Assembly: GCA_046765875.1 (NCBI GenBank)
Contig: JBKPSJ010000194.1
Span: 1 to 45,071, forward strand
Reading direction: 5' to 3'
Length of the DNA stretch: 45,071 bases
Origin: DASRHY01 sp046765875
GTDB lineage: Bacteria; Actinomycetota; Actinomycetes; Propionibacteriales; Kribbellaceae
In this document: positions 23,255 through 31,379 of the stretch, one piece after another
How the letters are laid out: each line of letters begins with the position of its first letter
How positions within the stretch are numbered: the stretch's first letter is position 1
The notes under the pieces: generated by a model
Seen by the model: the letters and a program-made list of their open reading frames with translations, nothing else
Told to the model about the DNA's origin: nothing
Database searches by the model: none
Position numbers and translations under genes: made by a program

Positions 23255-23270
23255 AGGTCTGATCAGACCT
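23255..23270. promoter_or_regulatory. Perfect 16-bp palindrome upstream of the VWA gene, probable operator
   Basis: AGGTCTGATCAGACCT is an exact 16-bp palindrome 49 bp upstream of the VWA-protein ATG. Perfect palindromes of this size are typical of dimeric regulator sites; the GGTCT...AGACC arms recall GntR-family operators, but the spacing differs from the known DasR site. TAATCT lies nearby on the promoter side. Confidence 0.55.
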
Positions 23271-23418
23271 AAGGGTCGCCGTCGCCGCCGACGATCGCAA
23301 GAGCTGGGGACGGTGATGACATTCCGTGTTTAAGTGATTCGTCAGGCGAGAAATCGTTCAAAATCTCACTGTTCGTATCCGCCTGTTGGACGCGGAGTGA
23401 GCACACCAGCACGCTTTG

Positions 23419-23434
23419 TGTGATTCAAATCACC
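23419..23434. promoter_or_regulatory. CRP/GlxR-type cAMP-receptor binding site
   Basis: TGTGATTCAAATCACC matches the CRP-family consensus TGTGA-N6-TCACA except for the last base, and GTGATT/AATCAC is a perfect palindrome. It is about 210 bp upstream of the VWA gene and just past the bcp stop. It is far from the VWA start for direct activation, so the regulated transcript is uncertain. Confidence 0.5.
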
Positions 23435-23493
23435 TCTTGAATGGACCGCCATCCCGAAGTGTGAACCCTGTAATCGTGTAACGACAGTGGGTG

Positions 23494-23961
23494 TCAGACG
23501 CCGAGCTCGCGGCGGAGTTTGGCCACATGCCCGGTGGCCCGCACGTTGTACTGCGCGATCGCGATCCTGCCGTCCGGATCGACCACGAACGTCGACCGGA
23601 TGACCCCGGTCACCTTCTTGCCGTACATCGTCTTCTCGCCCCAGGCGCCGTACGCGGCCAGCACCGACTTGTCCGGGTCGCTGAGCAGCGGGAAGGTGAC
23701 GCCGTCGCGGTCGCGGAACCTGGCCAGCTTGGCGGGCTTGTCCGGCGAGATGCCGAGCACGGCGTACCCGGAGGCGGCCAGGCTGTCCAGCGAGTCGCGG
23801 AAGTCGCAGGCCTCCTTGGTGCAGCCCGGTGTCATCGCGGCCGGGTAGAAGTAGACGATCACCGACTTCCCGCGCAGGTCCTTCAGCGCCACCTCGTTGC
23901 CGTCGGAGTCGGGGAGTGTGAAGTCGGGCGCGGTGTCGCCGGGGGCCAGACGGTCGGACAT
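23494..23961 (-). CDS. bcp: Thioredoxin-dependent thiol peroxidase (Bcp/PrxQ)
   Basis: This 155-residue peroxiredoxin reduces hydrogen and organic peroxides. The peroxidatic Cys47 is in YPAAMTPGCTKEACDFRD, and Cys52, five residues on, is the resolving cysteine, as in the PrxQ/Bcp group. Core strands APDFTLPDSDGNEVALKDLR and STFVVDPDGRIAIAQYNVRA are normal. ATG at 23961 is preceded by AAGGGA. It is divergent from a DUF3618-GroES-like pair, as bcp lies next to a DUF3618 gene in mycobacteria (Rv2520c-Rv2521). Confidence 0.94.
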   Translation of the reverse strand: MSDRLAPGDTAPDFTLPDSDGNEVALKDLRGKSVIVYFYPAAMTPGCTKEACDFRDSLDSLAASGYAVLGISPDKPAKLARFRDRDGVTFPLLSDPDKSVLAAYGAWGEKTMYGKKVTGVIRSTFVVDPDGRIAIAQYNVRATGHVAKLRRELGV

Positions 23962-24106
23962 GGGTTCCCTTCCACGAGCGCGGGGACGGGTGTGACTTGC
24001 ACAGTCTGCCGCACCGCGATGAGGTGGGCCTATTCGAGTTCGTCGCGGTGGACGTAGGTCGCCGTGGACCTGCAAGACTGACCTCACGAGCATCGAGGAG
24101 GCAGGC

Positions 24107-24382
24107 GTGTCCAGCACCAAGCCGGCGTCGGAACCGCAGACCCCGGAGCAGATCGAGGCCGAGATCGCGGCGACCCGGGAGCGGCTGGCGTCCACCGTCG
24201 ACGAGCTGGTCGACCGGGCGCACCCGCGCAACGTGGTCAAGCACCAGGTCGAACAGGCTCGATCGCAGGTGTTCGATGCCGAGGGCAACCTGCGTACCGA
24301 GAAGGTCGCCACTGTCGCCGGCGCGATCGCCGCCGTCATCGTGCTGTTGCTGATCATCCGCCGGCTGGTGAACCGCCGGTGA
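24107..24382 (+). CDS. DUF3618 family small membrane protein
   Basis: The 91-residue protein has the DUF3618 pattern: EQIEAEIAATRERLASTVDE, then LVDRAHPRNVVKHQVEQARS, then one C-terminal transmembrane helix (VATVAGAIAAVIVLLLIIRR). The N-terminal part should be a cytoplasmic coiled coil. The role is not known. GTG at 24107 follows a strong Shine-Dalgarno sequence (GAGGAGG at 24094-24100). It is coupled to the GroES-like gene (GTGA at 24379-24382). Confidence 0.88.
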   Translation: MSSTKPASEPQTPEQIEAEIAATRERLASTVDELVDRAHPRNVVKHQVEQARSQVFDAEGNLRTEKVATVAGAIAAVIVLLLIIRRLVNRR

Positions 24383-24726
24383 CCCCCGCGAAGCGCCGCA
24401 GGCCGCTGGAGGACAAGCTGCCGATCCGGATGCTGCACGACCGCGTCCTGGTCCAGCTCGATCCCGAGGTCGGCGAGCGCAGGTCGTCGGCCGGCATCCT
24501 GATTCCGGCCACGGCACAGATGGGCAAGCGGCTGGCCTGGGCCAAGGTGGTAGCGATCGGGGCGAATGTACGAAGCGTCGAGGTCAACGACCGCGTGCTG
24601 TTCGACCCCGAGGACCGGGCCGAGGTCGAGGTTCGCGGCGACGACTACGTACTGCTCCGCGAGCGCGACCTGCACGCGGTGGCCTCCGAGCGCCTCGAGG
24701 ACGGCGCCACCGGTCTCTACCTCTGA
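24379..24726 (+). CDS. GroES-like co-chaperonin-fold protein
   Basis: A 115-residue protein with the Cpn10 barrel: IRMLHDRVLVQLDPEVGERR, SSAGILIPATAQMGKRLAWA, KVVAIGANVRSVEVNDRVLF, YVLLRERDLHAV. The mobile-loop region keeps SSAGILIP but the lower part differs from true GroES, and there is no groEL beside it. It is therefore a paralogue with an unknown partner. Translational coupling to DUF3618 suggests it may act near the membrane (inference). Confidence 0.85.
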   Translation: MTPAKRRRPLEDKLPIRMLHDRVLVQLDPEVGERRSSAGILIPATAQMGKRLAWAKVVAIGANVRSVEVNDRVLFDPEDRAEVEVRGDDYVLLRERDLHAVASERLEDGATGLYL

Positions 24727-24747
24727 GAACCCCTTGCCGTAGTCCGA

Positions 24748-24770
24748 ACGATCGTGCTTTTATGAGCACG
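24748..24770. promoter_or_regulatory. Probable TetR autoregulatory operator overlapping the start codon
   Basis: CGTGCT (24753-24758) and AGCACG (24765-24770) form an 18-bp interrupted palindrome whose last base is the G of the GTG start. It overlaps the palindrome ACGATCGT (24748-24755). TetR-family genes commonly carry such a site at their own start. Confidence 0.5.
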
Positions 24771-25369
24771 TGGGCAAGGGTGAGCAGACGAAGTCCGTCG
24801 TCCTCGACGAGGCGATGCGGATGGCCAGCGCGGTCGGCATGCGGGCGCTGACGATCGGTACCCTGGCCGAGGCCACCCAGATGTCGAAGAGCGGCCTGTT
24901 CGCTCACTTCAAGTCCAAGGAACAGTTGCAGCTCGACGTACTCGACCATGCGGCCGAGCTGTTCGTCGACATGGTCATGCGGCCGGCACTGAAGGCACCT
25001 CGCGGTGAGCCCCGGATCCGCGAGCTGTTCGAGCGCAAGCTGATCTGGGACGGCGTAGCCGAAGGCATCCTGCCAGGCGGCTGCATCTTCACCAGTCTCG
25101 CCACCGAGTTGGACGACGAGCCGGACACCCCGCTGCGGGACAAGCTCGTACAACACGAGCGGGACTGGCTCGAGTCGGTCGCGACGATGTTCGCCGGCGG
25201 TGTGCGCGAGGGGCACTTCGCCGCGGACGCCGATCCGGAGTTGTTCGCGTATCAGTTCCAGGGGCTGCTGCTCGCGCACCATCACGCGACCCGGCTGCTG
25301 CGCGACCCGCATGCCGAGCAGCGGGCCCGGGCCGGGTTCGAATCGTTGCTCCAGGCCGCGAAGGCCTGA
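24770..25369 (+). CDS. TetR-family transcriptional regulator
   Basis: The 199-residue protein has an N-terminal TetR helix-turn-helix (about residues 10-55): VVLDEAMRMASAVGMRALTI, GTLAEATQMSKSGLFAHFKS, KEQLQLDVLDHAAELF. The C-terminal domain (60-199) resembles the TetR_C group with the GGCIFTSLATELDD motif. It stands 32 bp upstream of an alpha/beta hydrolase gene on the same strand and probably controls itself and that gene. GTG at 24770 is the start; a palindrome overlaps it. Confidence 0.92.
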   Translation: MGKGEQTKSVVLDEAMRMASAVGMRALTIGTLAEATQMSKSGLFAHFKSKEQLQLDVLDHAAELFVDMVMRPALKAPRGEPRIRELFERKLIWDGVAEGILPGGCIFTSLATELDDEPDTPLRDKLVQHERDWLESVATMFAGGVREGHFAADADPELFAYQFQGLLLAHHHATRLLRDPHAEQRARAGFESLLQAAKA

Positions 25370-25401
25370 CCTCCGCCAATCATGTCTTTTCAGGAGCAGA
25401 G

Positions 25402-26340
25402 ATGACTTCACAAAAAAGCACGAACGGTCGGTCACCTATGCCAGATCCGCGGGCAACCGCGGTCTTCGGTCTGCTCGAACGGTTCGCGCCGGCCATCGGC
25501 GCCGCCTGGGCCGAGCGGCTGTGGTTCACCCTCCCCGACGTACCCGAGCGAGCCCGGCGAGCCCGCGTCGAGCTGCCGCCCGGTGAACAGTTCGAGGTCG
25601 AGCACGACGGCCATACGATCCGCGGCACGGTCTGGGGGAGCGGTCCCGTGGTGTACCTGGTGCACGGCTGGGGTGGCTGGGGCCTGCAACTCGCGGCCTA
25701 CGCACCGCCGCTGGTCGCCGCCGGCCATCGGGTCGTGCTGTACGACGCGCTCAGCCACGGCCGGTCCGACGCCGGCCACAGCGGACCGCGCAGCACCGAC
25801 CTGCCGGAGATGGCCGACGCGCTGCATGCCGTCGCCGGCCGGTTCGGTACGCCGTACGCGGTCATCGCTCACTCGTTCGGCGCGCCGGTGACGGCATGGG
25901 CGATGCGCGGCGGACTGGAACCCGGCCGGCTGGTCTTCGTCGCCGCAGCGAACAGCTTCGGCCCGTACATCGACATGTTCGGTTCGACGCTCGGGTTCGG
26001 GCCGCGTACCCGGCGGCGGCTGTTGCGCCGGTTCGTCCGGCGGGTCGGGGTACCGATCGAGACGTTCGACGTGGACGGGATCGGTGCGGACCTGATGTTC
26101 GAGCGCGGCACGCTGCCGCCGCTGCTGGCGATCCACGACCGCGACGACGCCGAGACGCCGTTCGAGGGTTCGGTCAAGATCACCGACGGCTGGCCGGACG
26201 GGACCGTGCTCGCCACCGAAGGGCTCGGTCACCGCCAGCCGCTGTGGCATCCAGAGCTGGTTGCCGCGGCCACCAACTTCGTCGTCAGCGGCGACTCGGC
26301 GGCCGTGGTGACGGCGGCGCGCGACAGAATGGCGGGGTGA
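25402..26340 (+). CDS. Alpha/beta-fold hydrolase
   Basis: A 312-residue hydrolase with the oxyanion motif LVHGWGGWG (87-95), the nucleophile elbow AHSFGAP (Ser158) and a C-terminal His in GLGHRQPLWHPE. The acid is probably the Asp in IHDRDDAETPF. There is no signal peptide. The likely substrate is an ester or a similar small molecule. The ATG at 25402 has AGGAG 5-6 nt upstream. It follows the TetR gene, and its stop overlaps the start of dapC (GTGA, 26337-26340). The link to dapC is probably transcriptional rather than functional. Confidence 0.9.
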   Translation: MTSQKSTNGRSPMPDPRATAVFGLLERFAPAIGAAWAERLWFTLPDVPERARRARVELPPGEQFEVEHDGHTIRGTVWGSGPVVYLVHGWGGWGLQLAAYAPPLVAAGHRVVLYDALSHGRSDAGHSGPRSTDLPEMADALHAVAGRFGTPYAVIAHSFGAPVTAWAMRGGLEPGRLVFVAAANSFGPYIDMFGSTLGFGPRTRRRLLRRFVRRVGVPIETFDVDGIGADLMFERGTLPPLLAIHDRDDAETPFEGSVKITDGWPDGTVLATEGLGHRQPLWHPELVAAATNFVVSGDSAAVVTAARDRMAG

Positions 26341-27449
26341 TCCACTCCGCCATCTCGGCCAGGCTGCCGGACTTCCCTTGGGACAAGCTCGTTCCGTACA
26401 AGGACAAGGCGGCCGAACATCCGGACGGTCTCGTCGACCTGTCGATGGGCAGCCCGGTCGACCCGGTCCCGGTGCTGGTCAAGGACGCGCTGGCCGCGGC
26501 GGCCGAGGCTGCGGCGTACCCGACGACGATCGGGACCGCGGCGGTACGGACGGCCGCGGCGGACTGGCTGGAGCGGCGGCACGGCGTCACCGGTCTCGAT
26601 CCCGGCCGGCACATCCTGCCGGTCATCGGGACCAAGGAGTTGATCATGCTGCTACCGACGCTGCTAGGCGTCGGCCGTGGCGAGAAGGTGCTGGCACCGT
26701 TGCCGGCCTATCCGACGTACGAGGCCGGTGCGGCGCTCGCCCGTGCCACCACGGTGCCGGTCGCCGACCCGGCGGCGTACGACGCGAGCGACGTGCGGAT
26801 CTGCTTCCTGAACAGCCCGCGCAACCCCACCGGTGAGATCACCGGACCGGACGAGTTGCGCGCGCTGGTCGAGTGGACCCGGGCCGGAGATGTGTTGCTG
26901 GTCGGCGACGAGTGCTACATCGAGTTCGGCTGGGACGACAAGCCGATGTCGCTGCTGCATCCGGACATCTGCGGCGGCAGGTACGACAACCTGCTTGCGG
27001 TGCACTCGCTGTCGAAGAGGTCCAACATGGCCGGATACCGGGCCGGTTTCGTGGCCGGCGATCCCGCTGTGGTCGCGGAGCTATTGGCGGTACGCAAGCA
27101 CGCCGGGCTGATGGTGCCCACTCCGGTCCAGGCGGCGATGGCCGCGGCACTGGCCGATGACACCCACGTCGACGAGCAACGGGACCGGTACCGGCGGCGC
27201 CGGGCGGTGTTGCGGCCGGCACTGGAGGCGGCCGGATGGTCGATCGAGCACTCCGAGGGTTCGCTGTACCTGTGGGCCACGCACCCGGCGTACGACGCTT
27301 ATGGCGGGGTCGGGGCATTGGCCGACCTGGGCATTTTGGTTGCGCCCGGCACCTTTTACGGCACAGCGGGTGAGCGGTACATCAGGGTGGCGCTGACCGC
27401 CGCCGACGAGCGGATCGACGCCGCGGCCGGACGGCTGCGAAAGGCCTGA
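26337..27449 (+). CDS. dapC: Succinyldiaminopimelate aminotransferase (DapC)
   Basis: A 370-residue fold-type I PLP aminotransferase close to actinobacterial DapC, which makes N-succinyl-LL-diaminopimelate for lysine and peptidoglycan. The PLP lysine is in SLSKRSNMAGYRAGFVAGDP. Other features are the start VIHSAISARLPDFPWDKLVP, NSPRNPTGEITGPDELRALV, VGDECYIEFGW, and the C-terminal RVALTAADERIDAAAGRL. GTG at 26337 overlaps the hydrolase stop. In many actinobacteria a ferredoxin gene precedes dapC; here it is replaced by a hydrolase gene. Confidence 0.9.
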   Translation: MIHSAISARLPDFPWDKLVPYKDKAAEHPDGLVDLSMGSPVDPVPVLVKDALAAAAEAAAYPTTIGTAAVRTAAADWLERRHGVTGLDPGRHILPVIGTKELIMLLPTLLGVGRGEKVLAPLPAYPTYEAGAALARATTVPVADPAAYDASDVRICFLNSPRNPTGEITGPDELRALVEWTRAGDVLLVGDECYIEFGWDDKPMSLLHPDICGGRYDNLLAVHSLSKRSNMAGYRAGFVAGDPAVVAELLAVRKHAGLMVPTPVQAAMAAALADDTHVDEQRDRYRRRRAVLRPALEAAGWSIEHSEGSLYLWATHPAYDAYGGVGALADLGILVAPGTFYGTAGERYIRVALTAADERIDAAAGRLRKA

Positions 27450-27455
27450 CCAACC

Positions 27456-27476
27456 CGGCGTCAACCCTTTACGCCG
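27456..27476 (+). terminator. Small hairpin after dapC
   Basis: CGGCGT (27456-27461) and ACGCCG (27471-27476) form a 6-bp stem with a 9-nt loop, 6 nt after the dapC stop. There is no U-run, so it may only stabilise the 3' end. Confidence 0.4.
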
Positions 27477-27559
27477 TCTGAGGTCCTGGGGTAGCTTTTC
27501 GCGCACTTCTGGGGGGTCCAGCAACCGGAGGTGGCCGTGTCGTGGCTGGCCGTCCCGAG

Positions 27560-27610
27560 CCAGGTCACGAACACGCATGTCCAGGTCACGAACACGCGTG
27601 TCCAGATCAC
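27560..27610. repeat. 21-bp direct repeats, about 2.5 copies
   Basis: Copy 1 (27560-27580) and copy 2 (27581-27601) both begin CCAGGTCACGAACACGC and differ at one base. A shorter third copy begins CCAGATCAC at 27602. The period of 21 bp is two helical turns, so copies present the same face. They lie about 350 bp upstream of ngcE. Function is unknown. Confidence 0.6.
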
Positions 27611-27957
27611 AAAATGGGATCGGATTCCGCACGTCGGTCGCGGCGGTGGCGCAGGACGGCGACCGTGGGGTCGTGCATTGCAGAAACCGTTCGGGCTGAC
27701 CGCACGCCGGTCGTTGACTCCTGGACTCGCCGTCGCGAGGCTTGACGTCGAACGACTTTGGTCAAGACGATGCGAAAATACCTCGATGTGCAGTAGGTTG
27801 CGCGCGTGAGTGTGTGTTGCTGCGCAATCGTGCGCATTACACTCGGGCAACCAGCCACTGCGAGCGCTGGGTGCCCGGGTACGGACCGGGGGATGCCCGC
27901 CAAAGGGGCAGGTGTCATCAACACCGTCGGGAATCTATTGAGAAGAGGCAGGACGCA

Positions 27958-29370
27958 ATGAGCGAGACCAGCAAGATCGGACGACGGAGTCTCCTGCGCG
28001 GGAGCGTGGCTGCGGCTGCGGTGCTGCCCCTCAGTGGCGCGCTCGCCAGCTGTGCCAGCAGTGGCAACGACAACAACAACAACCAGCAGTCTGGTACGAA
28101 GAGCGCGGACAACCCGTTCGGCATGCCGGATAAGTCGACCGTCGACGCGGTGATCTTCAACGGTGGGTACGGCTACGACTACGTGACGTTCGCGGCCAAC
28201 ATCGTCCAGCAGAAGCACTCGGGCTCGACGGTCAAGGTCGCTCCGTCCACTCAGATCGCCCAGCAGTTGCAGCCGCGCTTCGTCGGCGGCAACCCGCCGG
28301 ACCTGATCGACAACTCCGGTGCGAACGCGATCGGCTTCAACACGATCCTCGACCAGCTCGCAACGCTGGACGATGTCTTCGAGGCGAACAACTACGAGGG
28401 CACGAAGATCGCCAACACCCTGTACCCGGGCGTCAAGGCACCCGGCACCTTCGGCGACAAGTTCGTCGCCATCAACTACGTGCTCACCCTCTACGGCCTG
28501 TGGTACTCCGACAGCCTGTTCAAGGAGAACAGCTGGACCCCGCCCAAGACGTACGACGACCTGCTCGAACTCGGCGCCAAGGCCAAGTCGAAGGGCAAGT
28601 ACCTGTTCGTCTGGGGCAAGGAAGCCGCCACCTACTACAACACCCTGGCCGTCGACTCCGCTATCAAGGAGGGCGGCGACGAGGTTAGGCTGGCAATGGA
28701 GAACCTCAAGGAGAACTGCTGGTCGATGCCGCAGATCCAGGCCGTCTTCAAGGCCATGGAGACGATGGTCAAGCAGGGCTACTTCATCCCCGGTGGCGCC
28801 GGAACCCAGTTCACCGCCGCCCAGGCGAAGTGGAGCAACGACCAGCAGGCGATCCTCTACCCGTCGGGCTCCTGGATCGAGAACGAGATGAAGAAGGCCA
28901 CCAAGCAGGGCTTCCAGATGAAGGGCATCCCCGAGCCCACGGTGACCGCCAACTCGAAGCTGCCGTGGGAGGCGCTGCGCAGCGCGGCCGGTGAGCCGTT
29001 CATCGTGCCCTCCAAGGCCAAGAACCTGGCCGGCGGCAAGGAGCTCATGCGGGCCATGCTGTCCAAGGACGCGGCGACCAACTTCGCCAAGACCCGGCTG
29101 GCGCCGACCATCGTCAAGGGCCTGGTGCCCGCCGACGGGTTCGGCTCGACCGCCCTGCAGTCGCAGACCGCGATGCTGGACGCGGCCGGCACCAACGTCT
29201 TCAACTACCAGGTCTTCGACCTGTACGGCCAGAACACCGACCAGCTCGTCGTCTGGAACTCGTTCCTGTCCGGCAAGATCGACGCGGCCGGCCTGACCAA
29301 GGGCCTGCAGCAGATCACCGACAAGACCCGCAACGACCCGTCTGTCAAGAAGATCCCGGTCACCAAGTGA
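27958..29370 (+). CDS. ngcE: Sugar ABC transporter binding lipoprotein, NgcE-like (GlcNAc/chitobiose)
   Basis: The 470-residue lipoprotein has a twin-arginine signal (GRRSLLRGSVAAAAVLPLSG) and a lipobox LASC with Cys32. The mature part resembles Streptomyces NgcE, which binds N-acetylglucosamine and chitobiose. Shared stretches are NPFGMPDKSTVDAVIFNGGY, LQPRFVGGNPPDLIDNSGAN, YPSGSWIENEMKK, and LRSAAGEPFIVPSKAKNLAG. ATG at 27958 has a purine-rich ribosome site. Genes for the two permeases follow with 4-bp overlaps. No ATPase gene is present; a shared MsiK-type ATPase elsewhere is expected. Ligand assignment is inference from similarity. Confidence 0.85.
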   Translation: MSETSKIGRRSLLRGSVAAAAVLPLSGALASCASSGNDNNNNQQSGTKSADNPFGMPDKSTVDAVIFNGGYGYDYVTFAANIVQQKHSGSTVKVAPSTQIAQQLQPRFVGGNPPDLIDNSGANAIGFNTILDQLATLDDVFEANNYEGTKIANTLYPGVKAPGTFGDKFVAINYVLTLYGLWYSDSLFKENSWTPPKTYDDLLELGAKAKSKGKYLFVWGKEAATYYNTLAVDSAIKEGGDEVRLAMENLKENCWSMPQIQAVFKAMETMVKQGYFIPGGAGTQFTAAQAKWSNDQQAILYPSGSWIENEMKKATKQGFQMKGIPEPTVTANSKLPWEALRSAAGEPFIVPSKAKNLAGGKELMRAMLSKDAATNFAKTRLAPTIVKGLVPADGFGSTALQSQTAMLDAAGTNVFNYQVFDLYGQNTDQLVVWNSFLSGKIDAAGLTKGLQQITDKTRNDPSVKKIPVTK

Positions 29371-30368
29371 CCACGACGCAGGATGTCGCGCCGGGTGCCG
29401 GACCCAAGCGGTCCGTCACCCGGCGGCGCCGGCCGCTGACCTTCGACCGGGTCAGCTTCATGGTCGTCTTCCTCGGCCTGCCGCTCGCGATCTTCCTGAT
29501 CTTCGTCATCTCTCCGTTCATCCAGGCGCTGTACTACTCGCTGACCGACTGGTCCGGGTTCACCTCCGGGATGAACTTCATCGGCTTCGACAACTTCACG
29601 CGGCTGGCCCACGACGACATCTTCCTCAAGGCCGTACGCAATAACATCGAGCTCGCGATCGTCGTACCGTTCGTGACGATCGTGCTGGCGCTGACCCTCG
29701 CCACTCTGGTGACCGTCGGCGGCTCGGGGACCGGGACCGTCCGTGGCCTGCGCAACTCCAGCTTCTACCGGGTCGTCTCGTTCTTCCCGTACGTGATCCC
29801 GGCGATCGTGATCGGCCTGATCTGGGCACAGGTGTTCACGCCGGGCTCGGGTGTGCTGGACGCGGTGCTGTCGAAGCTCGGGCTCGACCAGTTCGCGAAC
29901 TACGCGTGGCTCGGTGATGCGAGGACCGCGATGCCGGCGTCGATGTTCGTCATGATCTGGGGTTTCGTCGGGTTCTACATGGTGCTGTTCATCGCCGCCA
30001 TCCGGGGTGTCGACCCCGAGGTGTTCGAGGCCGCCCGCATCGACGGCGCGGGCCGGTTCCGCACCGCGGTGTTCCTGACCCTCCCGCTGATCCGGGACAA
30101 CGTGCAGACCGCCTACATCTATCTCGGCATCGCCGCCCTCGACGCGTTCGTCTACATGCAGGCGCTGAACCCCGGCGGCGGTCCACAGAACTCGACACTG
30201 GTCATGCCCCAGCAACTGTTCACCACGGCCTTCACCAAAGGCCAGTTCGGCTACGCCACCGCAATGGGTGTGGTCCTGGCCGCGGTGACCATGCTGTTCG
30301 CGCTCCTGGTCTTTCTGGTGAACGCCCTGACCGGCGGACGGGAGTCGAAGGTGAAGGAACGCCGATGA
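29367..30368 (+). CDS. ngcF: Sugar ABC transporter permease, NgcF-like
   Basis: The 333-residue protein has six predicted transmembrane segments, starting at about residue 31 (FMVVFLGLPLAIFLIFVISP). The EAA loop that contacts the ATPase is EVFEAARIDGAGRFRTAVFL. An N-terminal cytoplasmic tail (TTTQDVAPGAGPKRSVTRRR) precedes. It is a MalF-type permease by position and size. GTG at 29367 overlaps the ngcE stop (GTGA). It works as a heterodimer with the next gene product. Confidence 0.88.
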   Translation: MTTTQDVAPGAGPKRSVTRRRRPLTFDRVSFMVVFLGLPLAIFLIFVISPFIQALYYSLTDWSGFTSGMNFIGFDNFTRLAHDDIFLKAVRNNIELAIVVPFVTIVLALTLATLVTVGGSGTGTVRGLRNSSFYRVVSFFPYVIPAIVIGLIWAQVFTPGSGVLDAVLSKLGLDQFANYAWLGDARTAMPASMFVMIWGFVGFYMVLFIAAIRGVDPEVFEAARIDGAGRFRTAVFLTLPLIRDNVQTAYIYLGIAALDAFVYMQALNPGGGPQNSTLVMPQQLFTTAFTKGQFGYATAMGVVLAAVTMLFALLVFLVNALTGGRESKVKERR

Positions 30369-31264
30369 CGACCACCACCACCCCCGCCGGCCGGGCCGAC
30401 GTGGTCGACCGGACCAGGACCTCCGACAAGCGGTCCCGGGAAGGCAGGGGCGTCGCCACGGGAGCCCACATCGCGCTGATCCTGTGGTCGCTGCTGGTGA
30501 TCCTGCCGCTGCTGTGGACGCTGCTGTCGTCGTTCAAGACGACCCAGGAGATCCTGGGCTCGCCACTGTCGCTGCCGAGCAAGCTGCGCTTCGACAACTA
30601 CTCCAGCGCCTGGACGACGGCCGGCATCGGCCGGCAGTTCCTCAACACCGTGATCGTCGTCGGGTCCGCGCTGGTGCTGGTCATGATGCTGGGCGCGATG
30701 TGCGCCTATGTGCTCGCGAGGTTCAAGTTCCCCGGCAACCGGCTGATCTACTACATGATGCTGGCCGGGCTGACCTTCCCGATCTTCCTGGCGATCGTTC
30801 CGCTGTTCTTCGTACTGAAGAACATCGGTCTGCTCAACACACTGCCGGGGCTGATCCTCACCTACGTCGCGTTCGCCCTGCCGTTCACCGTCTTCTTCCT
30901 GCATGCCTTCTTCAAGGCGCTGCCCAACGAGGTCTACGAGGCGGCGCAGATCGACGGAGCCGGCGAATGGCGCTCGTTCTTCTCGGTGATGTTGCCGATG
31001 GCGCGGCCGGGCATGGCGTCGGTCGCCATCTTCAACTTCCTGGGTTTGTGGAACCAGTTCCTGCTACCCGTGGCCCTGAACACCAACTCGCAGAACTATG
31101 TGCTGTCGCAGGGCATGGCCTCGTTCGCCTCGCAGGCGGGTTATGCGGTGGACTTCGGCTCCTTGTTCGCGGCCGTGGTGATCACCGTGGTGCCGGTGCT
31201 GATCGTCTACATCATCTTCCAGCGTCAGCTGCAGGTCTCCGTGGCCGCAGGAAGTGTGAAGTAG
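30365..31264 (+). CDS. ngcG: Sugar ABC transporter permease, NgcG-like
   Basis: A 299-residue MalG-type permease with six predicted transmembrane segments. The first is IALILWSLLVILPLLWTLLS, followed by the FKTTQEILGSPLSLPSKLRF loop. The EAA motif is EVYEAAQIDGAGEWRSFFSV. ATG at 30365 overlaps the ngcF stop. It is the last gene of the operon, followed by strong hairpins at 31286-31348. Confidence 0.88.
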   Translation: MTTTTTPAGRADVVDRTRTSDKRSREGRGVATGAHIALILWSLLVILPLLWTLLSSFKTTQEILGSPLSLPSKLRFDNYSSAWTTAGIGRQFLNTVIVVGSALVLVMMLGAMCAYVLARFKFPGNRLIYYMMLAGLTFPIFLAIVPLFFVLKNIGLLNTLPGLILTYVAFALPFTVFFLHAFFKALPNEVYEAAQIDGAGEWRSFFSVMLPMARPGMASVAIFNFLGLWNQFLLPVALNTNSQNYVLSQGMASFASQAGYAVDFGSLFAAVVITVVPVLIVYIIFQRQLQVSVAAGSVK

Positions 31265-31285
31265 TCAAGTAAGCCGCCTCTCCAG

Positions 31286-31348
31286 CGAACCCGGACGGGT
31301 TCTGGTGTCGTCAGGTAGGTCGACGGTGTCCGCACCTGGCGACACCAG
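31286..31348 (+). terminator. Two successive hairpins ending the ngcEFG operon
   Basis: GAACCCG-GA-CGGGTTC (31286-31301) is an exact palindrome except for a 2-nt centre. Directly after it CTGGTGTCGTCAGGT (31301-31315) pairs with ACCTGGCGACACCAG (31334-31348) over 15 positions with one T-G pair and a 18-nt loop. There is no T-run, so termination would be Rho-dependent or structural. Confidence 0.6.
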
Positions 31349-31379
31349 GGGGAGGGGGCGCCTCGGCCTGGGTACGCCG

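Larger units (their letters stand above)
27450..27957. other. 508-bp intergenic region: hairpin, 21-bp repeats and ngcE promoter, no gene
   Basis: I see no convincing gene. The region holds a hairpin after dapC (27456-27476), two and a half copies of a 21-bp direct repeat (27560-27610), and a palindrome TGCGCA-ATCG-TGCGCA (27821-27836) between TTGCTG (27817-27822) and TACACT (27838-27843). The last pair could be a promoter with a short 15-bp spacer and an operator inside it. About 115 nt of 5' leader would follow. Confidence 0.5.

Noticed and set aside
23255..23270. DasR (dre) operator
   Set aside because: The arms GGTCT/AGACC recall it, but the centre is four bases longer than the known site and it is not near a GlcNAc gene.
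21428..23272. Long plus-strand frame opposite the VWA gene, and similar long frames opposite the SDR and beta-helix genes
   Set aside because: High GC keeps opposite-strand frames open. Their composition (Arg, Gly, Val rich without domains) and lack of ribosome sites mark them as shadows.
27531..27809. Plus-strand open frame with heptad-like repeats (QVTNTHV, QVTNTRV)
   Set aside because: The repeats come from the 21-bp DNA repeat, the start lacks a ribosome site, and the downstream residues look like random high-GC sequence.
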